A DNA stretch of 9,563 nt from Bacteroidota bacterium (GCA_026391115.1 JAPLER010000034.1:7450-17012), one strand, 5' to 3'. Positions 1-6,795 are shown, counted from the stretch's first letter. A program made the numbers and translations. The notes: a model not told the origin generated them from the letters alone.

Positions 1-673
1 TAAAAGTTCGCCAACTACAAAAACAATTGGTTTGTGCAGGAGTGCTACAAGGCAAAATATTTGTAAACCATTTTTTTTCAACAGGCATTCCAACTAAATA
101 TGCTACAACTAATTGTTGTTGCAAAGGCTTGCTATCAAAGTATTCTTTTAATAATTTTTTGGCGTGTGTTGTACCTTGACTGTGACTTGCAATTACTATA
201 GGCTTGCCATTATTGTAATGTTGCAAATAATATTCAAATGCATTTTTAATATCGGTGTATGCTGTGTCAAATGCTTGCAAAGATATTGTTGTGTCTGTTG
301 CTGTTTGTGGATAGTATGAACTTATATGTGCTTGTCTGTAACGTGGTGCAAATAACCTACCTGCTGCATTAAAAATAGTTGCTTGGTATTTAATAGCTGT
401 TTTATCTGTTATAGAATTTAATGCTTCATTTTTAACATCTGCATATTGGCCAAAAGGTTTTGATTTATCTAAATAGGTTGTTGGATGTATAAAAAAAACA
501 TCAACACCTGTATCTAAAACAAATTCCTTTTGCAATGGCTTGGGAACACTATCTCCTGCATCTTTTTTAGCAGGATGACAAGCCCAATTTTTTAAATTGC
601 TATAATTGGTTTGTGAAAGACAACAACTGTAACAACATATACAAGCAATTGTTATTATTTGTTTGAATACCAT
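1..673 (-). CDS. DUF3089-type secreted alpha/beta hydrolase (C-terminus beyond window)
   Basis: Open frame of 224 codons from ATG at 671-673 that runs off the left edge, so the C-terminus is missing. Residues 1-20 form a cysteine-rich hydrophobic signal peptide ending LSQT, which points to export. The body shows typical DUF3089 blocks: FFIHPTTYLD (60-69), a GRLFAPRYRQAH block (105-116), an aromatic-rich AFEYYLQHYNNGKPIVIASH block starting at 145, and the nucleophile elbow SHSQG (163-167) with Ser165 as the likely nucleophile. The acid and histidine of the triad should lie in the missing part. The family is an alpha/beta hydrolase group of unknown substrate, so no specific reaction is assigned. 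Its start lies inside the end of the upstream gene (19-bp overlap), which suggests co-transcription and perhaps translational coupling. The family call is from recognised motifs, not from a search. Confidence 0.85.
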   Translation of the reverse strand, partial: MVFKQIITIACICCYSCCLSQTNYSNLKNWACHPAKKDAGDSVPKPLQKEFVLDTGVDVFFIHPTTYLDKSKPFGQYADVKNEALNSITDKTAIKYQATIFNAAGRLFAPRYRQAHISSYYPQTATDTTISLQAFDTAYTDIKNAFEYYLQHYNNGKPIVIASHSQGTTHAKKLLKEYFDSKPLQQQLVVAYLVGMPVEKKWFTNILPCSTPAQTNCFCSWRTF

Positions 674-1467
674 TTTTTATCAATTACTGTATTCATTTGA
701 ATATCGCTGTTTTCAATTTCAATATCAACGGCACCAAGTTGTAGTTTTTGTTTTGTAGGAAATTTTATACCATCAATGGTTGCGTATTCTGTAAATAATA
801 CTTTCATTTTTTGTTTATCTATTCTGCCACCCATCATATCTTTCATTGGTCCACCACTTACTCCAAGCATATCAATAATTTGTTTGCCCACAAGTTCTAC
901 TTGTTTTATTAAATAAGTGTTTTGGTCAACAAAATATGTTGTAAAAGAACCATCTCTGTTGGTAAGTTTTATTTTATAACAAGTACCACTATCCAGCTTT
1001 TCTGTACCCAATAATTCTGGAATAAATCCTTTGTTTCTACAATCTATTAAAGCTGCAAAATCTGCCATAGCACTCATTTTTTGTTTTGCAGTACTATAGG
1101 TTTCTTCATCCATTTTTTTAATTCCACCTTCCATTCCAGGAAACTCTCCAAATGCAGGAACAGTAGGCACAAATGTAAAACCACCAGTATCTGTAATAAG
1201 TGTGTAAGACCCTTTCATACCAAACATTCCAGACATTTCTTTTCTAAACAATTTACCAGTTTCTATAAAAGTTGCTACAGGCAAATCCATAGGCATACCC
1301 ATCATATTCATTTTAATAGTACTGTTATATTGCAAAGTAGTTGTAGCTGCAAATCTTTCTTTGCCGCCATTTTTTTCTTCGTAGGTAGTTAATATATCAT
1401 CTATAGTTTGTGTAAATGATGGAAGAGATGCTAATGTAAACAAGAATACAAATATTTTCTTTAACAT
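655..1467 (-). CDS. Secreted methionine-rich protein, LolA-like fold suspected
   Basis: 270-residue protein with a clear signal peptide (MLKKIFVFLFTLASLPSFTQ, residues 1-20), so periplasmic or exported; there is no lipobox cysteine. The mature part begins with the pattern IDDILTTYEEKNGGKERF, followed by alternating beta strands and a late block with TTYFVDQNTYLIKQVEL (176-192), TEYATIDGIKFPTK (226-239) and a strand-rich C-terminus. That order resembles the LolA/outer-membrane-lipoprotein-sorting-like proteins common in Bacteroidota, but lipoprotein transport is not demonstrated and these paralogues are generally uncharacterised. Methionine is unusually frequent (about 19 residues), clustered at 53-60, 78-84 and 208-212. 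It is the first gene of a two-gene unit with the overlapping DUF3089 hydrolase, and a TAnnTTTG element sits just upstream. The start is fixed by the signal peptide. The reading frame is certain; the family call is tentative. Confidence 0.75.
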   Translation of the reverse strand: MLKKIFVFLFTLASLPSFTQTIDDILTTYEEKNGGKERFAATTTLQYNSTIKMNMMGMPMDLPVATFIETGKLFRKEMSGMFGMKGSYTLITDTGGFTFVPTVPAFGEFPGMEGGIKKMDEETYSTAKQKMSAMADFAALIDCRNKGFIPELLGTEKLDSGTCYKIKLTNRDGSFTTYFVDQNTYLIKQVELVGKQIIDMLGVSGGPMKDMMGGRIDKQKMKVLFTEYATIDGIKFPTKQKLQLGAVDIEIENSDIQMNTVIDKKWYSNK

Positions 1468-1484
1468 AAATAATGATTAGAGGA

Positions 1485-1492
1485 CAAATATA
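1485..1492 (-). promoter_or_regulatory. Bacteroidota-type -7 element upstream of the Met-rich protein gene
   Basis: On the minus strand the octamer is TATATTTG, matching TAnnTTTG, the -7 motif known for Bacteroidota primary sigma promoters. It would put transcription start near 1478, about 11 nt before the ATG. A good -33 TTTG is not seen at the usual 19-nt spacing (TTCA is there instead), so this is a candidate only. Confidence 0.35.
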
Positions 1493-1640
1493 AAAAAGAC
1501 AGGACTAACATTGAATTTGATTTGTTAAATAAGGTTAATATATTTTAAAAAATAAAATCCATAATCAACAAGTAATTTCTTATTCCTAATGAAAATTGTA
1601 AACAATTGTCATTGAAAAAAGATAATAAGTTTCTCTAACT

Positions 1641-1676
1641 AAAAAAGGCAACGTCATTTCTGACATTGCCTTTTTT
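1641..1676 (-). terminator. Rho-independent terminator of mdh
   Basis: A near-perfect inverted repeat with 16-nt arms (1641-1656 and 1661-1676) around a 4-nt loop, GC-containing in the middle and flanked by A and T runs. Read on the minus strand, the only imperfect position becomes a G-U wobble and the loop reads GAAA, a stable GNRA tetraloop, followed by six Us. On the plus strand the same position would be a C-A mismatch, so the structure is better as a minus-strand terminator. It begins 18 nt after the mdh stop codon. Confidence 0.9.
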
Positions 1677-1693
1677 AAAAAACTATTTATATT

Positions 1694-2623
1694 CTACAAT
1701 GTTTTCAACACATCATTCATACTTCTAACAGCATCTGCTGATTTGTTGAACAATTCTTTTTCTTCTTCGTTTAAATCAAAGTTTACAATTTTCTCCCAAC
1801 CGTTTCTTCCTATAGTTACAGGCACACCTAAGCAAATATCTTTTTGGCCATATTCACCATCAAGAGCAACGCAACAAGTAATTTGTTTCTTTTGATCTCT
1901 AACAATACTTTCAACAACTGCTGCACCTGCAGCACCTGGAGCATACCAAGCAGAAGTGCCAATTAATTTAGTAAGTGTTGCACCACCAACCATTGTATCA
2001 GCAACAATTTGTTTTTGTTGATCGGCACTTAATAAAGATGAAACAGGAACACTGTTCCAAGTTGCAAAACGAATTAAAGGAATCATTGTAGTATCTCCAT
2101 GTCCACCAATTACAGCAGCATTCAAATCTCTTGGGCTGCAACCTAAGGTTGTTGATAATTGATATTTAAAACGAGCTGAATCTAAAGCTCCACCCATACC
2201 AATAATTCTATTTTTTGGTAAGCCTGTTGATTGCAATGCCAAGTAAGTCATTGTATCCATTGGGTTACTAATAACAACAATGATTGTGTTGGGCGAATAT
2301 TTCAAAATATTTTCGCAAACACTTTTTACAATACCTGCATTTACACCAATTAATTCTTCACGAGTCATACCTGGCTTACGTGGTAAACCACTTGTAATAA
2401 CCACAACATCGCTGTTTGCAGTTTTGCTGTAATCATTTGTGCTACCAACAATTTTTGTATCAAAGCCAAGTAATGCTGCTGTCTGCATCATATCTTGTGC
2501 TTTACCTTCAGCAATTCCTTCTTTAATATCAAGCAATACCAATTCTGTTGCAAGTTCTTTACGTGCAATGTTATCAGCACAAGTTGCACCTACTGCACCT
2601 GCACCTACTACTGTAATTTTCAT
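1694..2623 (-). CDS. mdh: Malate dehydrogenase (LDH-like type)
   Basis: Complete 309-residue NAD-dependent malate dehydrogenase, interconverting malate and oxaloacetate in the TCA cycle in the cytoplasm. The N-terminal Rossmann motif is GAGAVG (7-12), and Asp32 at the end of the second strand fits NAD preference. The mobile substrate loop is GLPRKPGMTREELI: Arg82 and Arg88 are the substrate-binding arginines that mark malate rather than lactate dehydrogenase. VVISNPMDTMTYLA (116-129) and the LDSARF block (Asp148, Arg151) follow, and the catalytic histidine is His175 in IGGHGDTTMIP. Length matches the 305-315-residue LDH-like MDH group found in Bacteroidota and Chlorobi. The ATG at 2621-2623 begins directly with the first beta strand, as expected. 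It appears monocistronic, with a -7-like element about 40 nt upstream and a strong terminator directly downstream. Confidence 0.97.
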   Translation of the reverse strand: MKITVVGAGAVGATCADNIARKELATELVLLDIKEGIAEGKAQDMMQTAALLGFDTKIVGSTNDYSKTANSDVVVITSGLPRKPGMTREELIGVNAGIVKSVCENILKYSPNTIIVVISNPMDTMTYLALQSTGLPKNRIIGMGGALDSARFKYQLSTTLGCSPRDLNAAVIGGHGDTTMIPLIRFATWNSVPVSSLLSADQQKQIVADTMVGGATLTKLIGTSAWYAPGAAGAAVVESIVRDQKKQITCCVALDGEYGQKDICLGVPVTIGRNGWEKIVNFDLNEEEKELFNKSADAVRSMNDVLKTL

Positions 2624-2659
2624 TGAAAAATGTTTATGTGATTAGATAATTAATTAAAG

Positions 2660-2683
2660 GCTGCAAAGCTATGTGGTTGCAGC
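2660..2683. repeat. 7-bp inverted repeat in the mdh upstream region
   Basis: GCTGCAA at 2660-2666 is repeated inverted as TTGCAGC at 2677-2683, with a 10-nt spacer. It overlaps the proposed mdh -7 element and the spacer upstream of it, a place where an operator could act. Arms this short can arise by chance in AT-rich spacer DNA, so a regulatory role is only a possibility. Confidence 0.3.
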
Positions 2684-2694
2684 ATTACAGAAAA
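2664..2694 (-). promoter_or_regulatory. Candidate mdh promoter (TTTT-N19-TAGCTTTG)
   Basis: On the minus strand TAGCTTTG (2671 down to 2664) matches the Bacteroidota -7 consensus TAnnTTTG. Exactly 19 nt upstream is TTTT (2694-2691), one mismatch from the TTTG -33 element. The predicted start would be near 2657, giving a leader of about 33 nt to the mdh ATG. It is the best-spaced promoter candidate in the window. Confidence 0.5.
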
Positions 2695-2727
2695 CATGAT
2701 TTTTCGCAGTCGTGTAGTAATTACATA

Positions 2728-3330
2728 TTACCTACTGCGTTTCTTCTTTTTCTTTTTAACTGGCTTTTGAGGTTCTATTACTACAGGTTGAGGTTTATAA
2801 ACTGAATAATCAATTATTGGTTTATAGGTATTGTAATTTATAGCTATTAAATTTTCTAAACTCAATGAGTTTCTAAACTCTGCAAATAACTTTCCATTTT
2901 TATATACAGCTGCATAAGGTGTATTTTCTATTCTGTAAAAAAGTGGTAAATAATAATCTATCTCTTTGCCCAAAACAATATTGCTAAATTTATCAAAACC
3001 ATATTTATAATAAAACTCTTTAACGTGGCTAAAATCATCTACCATATTAGCATTCCATGCCATAAATAAATTCTGTAAACTATCTTTTTTTTCTATCATT
3101 GCTGTTGCTTCTGCCTGGCAATGTTCACATTCTGGACTAAAGAAAATAATGACTACAGTTTTGTCTTTTGGTAAATTTTCTTTGGTATAAATAGTTGTGC
3201 TATCTGGTAATCTTAATTTAATATTTGGGTAGCCTAAGTTTTGATAATATGGTGCAGTAGCATCGGTTGATGGTTGCAAAAAAGCTGTTGCTGGAATAAG
3301 GTAGAATAATATTGAAAGGATTTTTTTCAT
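2728..3330 (-). CDS. Exported thioredoxin-fold protein (TlpA/AhpC-TSA-like)
   Basis: 200 residues when started at the ATG at 3328-3330, which places a standard signal peptide (MKKILSILFYLIPATAFLQ) at the N-terminus. An in-frame ATG at 3378 would add 16 residues read through a repeat-like spacer, and is rejected. The core strand VVIIFFSPECEHCQAE (59-74) carries a CxxC redox pair, Cys68 and Cys71 (CEHC). The expected cis-proline is likely Pro138 in ENTPYA, followed by the strand pair AAVYKNGKLFAEF (140-152). This is a periplasmic thioredoxin fold that could reduce, oxidise or sense thiols; the partner is unknown. The C-terminus (about 160-200) is an extension outside the fold, ending in a run of six lysines and RSR. 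It lies 66 bp after the ABC ATPase gene on the same strand and may be read with it. No clear terminator follows. Confidence 0.85.
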   Translation of the reverse strand: MKKILSILFYLIPATAFLQPSTDATAPYYQNLGYPNIKLRLPDSTTIYTKENLPKDKTVVIIFFSPECEHCQAEATAMIEKKDSLQNLFMAWNANMVDDFSHVKEFYYKYGFDKFSNIVLGKEIDYYLPLFYRIENTPYAAVYKNGKLFAEFRNSLSLENLIAINYNTYKPIIDYSVYKPQPVVIEPQKPVKKKKKKRSR

Positions 3331-3340
3331 AATGTTTTTA

Positions 3341-3360
3341 TTAGCCACGAATGCATAAAT
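3341..3360. repeat. Fragment of a dispersed-type intergenic sequence
   Basis: The spacer carries TTAGCCACGAATGCATAAAT. From memory, the core TTAGCCACGAATGCA resembles a short sequence that recurs in intergenic DNA of many Bacteroidota and some other genomes. No second copy is present in this window, so repeat status rests on recollection. It explains why the frame upstream of the thioredoxin-like gene stays open without being a real N-terminus. Confidence 0.3.
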
Positions 3361-3396
3361 CTTTTTTGATTTAACCATAGAAGTGTAGGATTGACT

Positions 3397-4179
3397 TTAT
3401 GACTTACTGACTTGCTTTGCTTCCATCATTCTCATTGCTTTAGCATCTTGTAAAAAGTCTGAAGCGAAAATAAAATTGTTCAGCAATTCATCTTTACTAA
3501 AAATAATTTCCTGGTTATTGCCTTCCCATTGTTTACGACCTTGGTGTAGGTAAACAATATTATCTCCAATTTCCATTACACTATTCATATCGTGTGTAAC
3601 CACAATGGTTGTAATATTATATTCAACAGTAATTTCTTTAATTAGTTTATCTATTAGTAAAGATGTTTGAGGGTCAAGTCCACTATTAGGTTCATCACAA
3701 AAAAGATATTTGGGATTTAATACAATAGCACGTGCAATGCCCACACGTTTTTTCATTCCACCACTTATTTCGGCAGGAAATTTTTTGTTAGCATCTTTTA
3801 AATTTACTTTCAAAAGCACTTCATTTACACGCTCAATTTTTTTTGCATAGCTCCAATCTGTAAACATATCTAATGGAAATTTAATGTTTTCCTCAACAGT
3901 CATACTATCAAATAATGCACTGCCCTGAAACAACATTCCTATTTGCTGACGTAGTTGTTTTTTGTCATCTCTTTCCATTTTCAACATATCGTTGCCGTCG
4001 TAAATTATTTCTCCAAAATTGGGTTCAAATAAGCCTACCATACATTTGGTTAAAACTGTTTTACCACTACCACTAGTACCAATAATTAAGTTGCATTTGC
4101 CAGTATGAAAGACAGTGCTTATGTCTTTTAATATTGTTTTATCTCCAAAAGATTTTTTTATATTTTTTATTTCTATCAT
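3397..4179 (-). CDS. ABC transporter ATP-binding protein, MlaF-like
   Basis: Complete 260-residue ATPase with every ABC motif intact: Walker A GTSGSGKT (34-41), Q-loop Gln85 in MLFQGSALFDSMTVEENI, signature ISGGMKKR (138-145), Walker B YLFCDEP (158-164) with catalytic Glu163, D-loop SGLD (166-169) and switch His196 in VVTHDM. The SGGMKKR signature, the GSALFDSMTV block after the Q-loop and the DEPNSGLDP motif are characteristic of the MlaF/Ttg2A group, which powers phospholipid transport between inner and outer membrane with an MlaE permease and an MCE-domain MlaD protein. Neither partner is beside it here: upstream is a glycoside hydrolase and downstream a thioredoxin-like gene. It must pair with a permease encoded elsewhere, or have another role. 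It starts 57 bp after the GH5 gene stop. The ABC family is certain; the MlaF assignment is likely. Confidence 0.92.
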   Translation of the reverse strand: MIEIKNIKKSFGDKTILKDISTVFHTGKCNLIIGTSGSGKTVLTKCMVGLFEPNFGEIIYDGNDMLKMERDDKKQLRQQIGMLFQGSALFDSMTVEENIKFPLDMFTDWSYAKKIERVNEVLLKVNLKDANKKFPAEISGGMKKRVGIARAIVLNPKYLFCDEPNSGLDPQTSLLIDKLIKEITVEYNITTIVVTHDMNSVMEIGDNIVYLHQGRKQWEGNNQEIIFSKDELLNNFIFASDFLQDAKAMRMMEAKQVSKS

Positions 4180-4219
4180 TATTGCTGTTTCTCGTTTATT
4201 ATTCCTCTTTGTTTCGTTT

Positions 4220-4227
4220 CAAAATTA
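4220..4227 (-). promoter_or_regulatory. Candidate -7 element upstream of the MlaF-like gene
   Basis: Minus-strand TAATTTTG matches TAnnTTTG and would start transcription near 4213, about 34 nt before the ATG. No -33 TTTG is found at 19-21 nt, where the GH5 coding end is. The ATPase may therefore be read from its own weak promoter or by read-through from the GH5 gene. Confidence 0.25.
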
Positions 4228-4236
4228 CACATCAAA

Positions 4237-5382
4237 TCATCTCCATTTTTTAATCCATTTGTTCAACGATGGAAAAATTTTTGTTGAGTCTGTGTGAATT
4301 GAAAAGCGTTGGTCATAATCCCACAATATTACTGGAATTTTATATTGATAAGCACTTAAGGTAATGTCTTTTAAATAATTGGCTCTACTATCTTTATCAG
4401 CCACATCAATCACTCCAGCTTCTGTGCATATTACAAGCATATTATTTTTTTCACAAAAACTAGCTATTTGGTTCATTCTATCATTAAGATATTGTCTAGT
4501 GCCTTCGTAATAATATTTATTATAATCTTTCTCAACGCTTGTACCCAATGCTTCTTTGCTCATTGGCGGCATTTTTCTTCTTTTGTATGGATAAGGAAAA
4601 CCAGTCATATAAGTTTTATCTTTTGTCCAATCGGCACCTTGATGAGTAAAAATATAGGGTTCGTAAAAATGAAAGCAGTATATCGTTTTTTCATCATTTA
4701 ATTTACCCATTTCTATTAATGCATTTAAGCCATTATAATCACTTCCTCCCACAATATAAACCCTGTTCACGTCTTCTCCTCTGATATAGCTAATCAATTT
4801 CTCTGCTGTAAGCTTCCATCTATAAGCTCCCATTGTAGGTTCGTTATACAATTCAAAAAATAAATAATCATAACCATGTCCTTTAAATTCCTGTTGTACT
4901 TGTTTCCAAATCCAACTTACGTGGTTAATTTCACTGTTGTATAAACTGTTATCATTAAAAATGCCATAGTGATAAGTTATGATTAAATGTAATTTTAAAT
5001 TGTAGCATACATAATAAATTTCCTTAAGTTTCGTTAATAGTTGTGGTTGAAGTGTGGAAGAGTTGGGATAGACAAATAAATCGAAGGCAACAGGAAGTCT
5101 AACTGTCTTAAATCCTTGTTGAGCAATTTGATTAAGTTTAGGTGTAAGGTCCGTATTTAGTAATTCCTCTGGCAATGTCCAAGTGTGTTCAAGTAATGAA
5201 ACATTCGTACCACTTCCTAAGTTTTGTCTCATTTCAAATAGTGTTGGAAAACCCTTTTTTTTACAAGATGTGAATTGTAACATTAGTAAACACAAACTTA
5301 TTAAGATAAGTTTTTTGCTTAGGTTAATGTTTATTTTCACACTGGTTTTCCCAAAATACTGTACCACAACAATTGACTGCAT
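4237..5382 (-). CDS. GH5-family endoglucanase-like lipoprotein
   Basis: Glycoside hydrolase of family 5 type, a retaining (beta/alpha)8 enzyme acting on beta-glucans such as cellulose. With the ATG at 5380-5382 it has 381 residues. A hydrophobic stretch (25-36) precedes the lipobox FTSC (Cys40), so it should be a lipoprotein outside the cytoplasm. Conserved GH5 positions are present in order: Arg95 (TVRLPV), His138 (TYHYG), acid/base Glu181 in LYNEP, His238 and Tyr240 in FHFYEPYIFTHQGADW, nucleophile Glu321 in CTEAG, and Trp354 (ILWDY). The enzyme therefore looks active. The start is uncertain. GTG at 5338-5340 would give a more ordinary 26-residue lipoprotein signal and leave 54 bp to the divergent gene; ATG at 5451 would overlap that gene and is unlikely. 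Facing a BcsB-like operon, it may do the job of the BcsZ glucanase. Substrate is inferred. Confidence 0.85.
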   Translation of the reverse strand: MQSIVVVQYFGKTSVKININLSKKLILISLCLLMLQFTSCKKKGFPTLFEMRQNLGSGTNVSLLEHTWTLPEELLNTDLTPKLNQIAQQGFKTVRLPVAFDLFVYPNSSTLQPQLLTKLKEIYYVCYNLKLHLIITYHYGIFNDNSLYNSEINHVSWIWKQVQQEFKGHGYDYLFFELYNEPTMGAYRWKLTAEKLISYIRGEDVNRVYIVGGSDYNGLNALIEMGKLNDEKTIYCFHFYEPYIFTHQGADWTKDKTYMTGFPYPYKRRKMPPMSKEALGTSVEKDYNKYYYEGTRQYLNDRMNQIASFCEKNNMLVICTEAGVIDVADKDSRANYLKDITLSAYQYKIPVILWDYDQRFSIHTDSTKIFPSLNKWIKKWR

Positions 5383-5394
5383 ATCTGTATAATT

Positions 5395-6795
5395 ATGTAT
5401 AACGATTACAAATTTACTTACGCAAATATCAACAAAACTGCTTTTAATCAAGAGTTAAGCAGAAGAGGTTCGTATTATGCAAATGTAGTAATGTGGACAA
5501 CTTTGTTTTCATTACCTCTTTTTATTTTAATTGACTATCTTTTTTGTAAAGATTTGTGGATTGACTTTTTGCTGATTAGATTAGTTGGTAGTGGTATTTC
5601 TTATTTAATTTATTATAACGCCTCTAATAGCAATTGGCAATATTTAAAGACCATTGCTTGGTTTGTTGGTGTAAATGTTATCATCAACTCAATCATTACT
5701 GCATTGGTGCCTATTGATGTGGATTCACCACTTTCTTACTTCTTAATATTATCAATAATAATGTTGATAATTAATACAACTATTTTTTGGAATCCTAAAT
5801 ACTCAATTTATACTGCTGCTGTTTCTATTATAGTAATTGTTGCAATTTACTATTTGAAACGTCAACCTAATAAGTATACAGTTTTAATAGAACAAGGTGG
5901 GGGTGTTTATATTATTATCTCTGCATTTGCTTGTTTATTGGCATATACACGTTTTAATGTGCTTTGCAGAGATGCAGAAAGAAGTGTAATGGTGGACGAA
6001 GCGAATAATAAACTAATTGCTAAAACAGAATTGATAAAAGACGAACAATTTAAAGTTGAAGAAACAAATAGAAAACTTAAAACAGTAAGTGAAAATAGCT
6101 TGGATAATATGACTGTTTTAATGCATGATTTTAAAAACTTTAGTGAAACAGTTAAAGGTTCTTTAGATAATTTGAAATCTAATGCTGATAACTTGATGCC
6201 AGAACAGATAGATATATTGAATAACTTAACAGTTAATCATGACAAGTTAACTTATATGGCAGAAAAACTTGGCGATACTGCTAATGTGGTTACCACAGCA
6301 GATTCTCCAGATGCAGCAATTCATTTTAACAGAGAAGATTTTGATGTAAACCCAGAAGTAGAAAAGGCTGTAATGGATATTGCAGAAACAGCGATGTTAA
6401 AAAATATGAGTTTACAACTTAATATTTCTCCTGCAGCAAATCATATTTATCAAGATAAATTATTTACAGATCAATTACTAAATAAGTTGATGAACAATGT
6501 AATCAAATTATCAGAATCTGGTTCAATCATCACAGTTAGGTCGGAATATGTTAATGGCAAAGCTGTGATAGAAACAGTAAGCCATGGAGCAATTATAGGA
6601 ATGGATAAATTAGAAGAAATGATGAACAGACTTAAGTATTCTTCAATTACCGATGAGAATGCATTAACCAATTTAGGTTTAATTGCAACTAAAAAACTAG
6701 TTGAGTCTATGAATGGAACATTTACTTACAATAGCGAAAATAAAACAGGAAATTATTTTAAAGTAGAATTTCCAAGTAATAATAACGTAGAATAA
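5395..6795 (+). CDS. Six-helix membrane protein with degenerate histidine-kinase module
   Basis: 466 residues. About six hydrophobic segments lie at roughly 30-50, 54-75, 82-105, 112-132, 136-155 and 168-190, then a charged helical, coiled-coil-like linker (190-235). The C-terminal half has the layout of a sensor kinase. An H-box-like MHDFKNFSE holds His244 but lacks the usual proline, and an N-box-like LLNKLMNNVIKLS (361-373) keeps Asn368. The nucleotide-binding G1 motif DxGxG is replaced by SHGAI (396-400) and the G2 motif GxGLGL by LTNLGL (424-429), so ATP binding is probably weak or lost and it may be a pseudokinase. No response regulator is adjacent. It is the first gene of a probable operon with the BcsB-like gene (57 bp downstream), so it may sense an envelope signal and control the synthase by contact. 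ATG 5395 is the first ATG after an in-frame stop at 5374-5376. Confidence 0.85.
   Translation: MYNDYKFTYANINKTAFNQELSRRGSYYANVVMWTTLFSLPLFILIDYLFCKDLWIDFLLIRLVGSGISYLIYYNASNSNWQYLKTIAWFVGVNVIINSIITALVPIDVDSPLSYFLILSIIMLIINTTIFWNPKYSIYTAAVSIIVIVAIYYLKRQPNKYTVLIEQGGGVYIIISAFACLLAYTRFNVLCRDAERSVMVDEANNKLIAKTELIKDEQFKVEETNRKLKTVSENSLDNMTVLMHDFKNFSETVKGSLDNLKSNADNLMPEQIDILNNLTVNHDKLTYMAEKLGDTANVVTTADSPDAAIHFNREDFDVNPEVEKAVMDIAETAMLKNMSLQLNISPAANHIYQDKLFTDQLLNKLMNNVIKLSESGSIITVRSEYVNGKAVIETVSHGAIIGMDKLEEMMNRLKYSSITDENALTNLGLIATKKLVESMNGTFTYNSENKTGNYFKVEFPSNNNVE
5409..5416 (-). promoter_or_regulatory. Candidate -7 element for the GH5 gene, inside the divergent CDS
   Basis: Minus-strand TAAATTTG matches TAnnTTTG and predicts a start near 5402, leaving about 20 nt to ATG 5382 or 62 nt to GTG 5340. 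A TTTG lies 16 nt further upstream (5436-5433), shorter than the usual 19-nt spacing. It lies inside the first codons of the plus-strand membrane protein gene. Confidence 0.3.

Noticed and set aside
1081..1392. 103-codon plus-strand open frame
   Set aside because: Antisense to the Met-rich secreted protein; its low-complexity His/Phe/Ser/Cys-rich product shows no domain, and the opposite frame has a signal peptide and coherent fold pattern.
2439..2645. 68-codon plus-strand open frame
   Set aside because: Lies antisense to the Rossmann region of mdh, which is certain.
2690..2705. GAAAA-N6-TTTTC hairpin after the thioredoxin-like gene, considered as a terminator
   Set aside because: Only five mostly A-T pairs and no following U run on the minus strand; too weak to call.
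3331..3378. 16-residue N-terminal extension of the thioredoxin-like protein from an ATG at 3376-3378
   Set aside because: It reads through a spacer containing a dispersed-type sequence and would bury a perfect signal peptide that begins at the ATG at 3328-3330.
4115..5392. Plus-strand open frames at 4115-4297, 4468-4701 and 5183-5392
   Set aside because: All are antisense to the ABC ATPase or GH5 genes, whose catalytic motifs are intact; products show no recognisable family.
5383..5451. Extension of the GH5 protein from an ATG at 5449-5451
   Set aside because: It overlaps the first codons of the divergent membrane protein gene and moves the lipoprotein signal more than 60 residues into the protein.
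6471..6671. 66-codon minus-strand open frame
   Set aside because: Antisense to the kinase-like C-terminal domain; no supporting motif.
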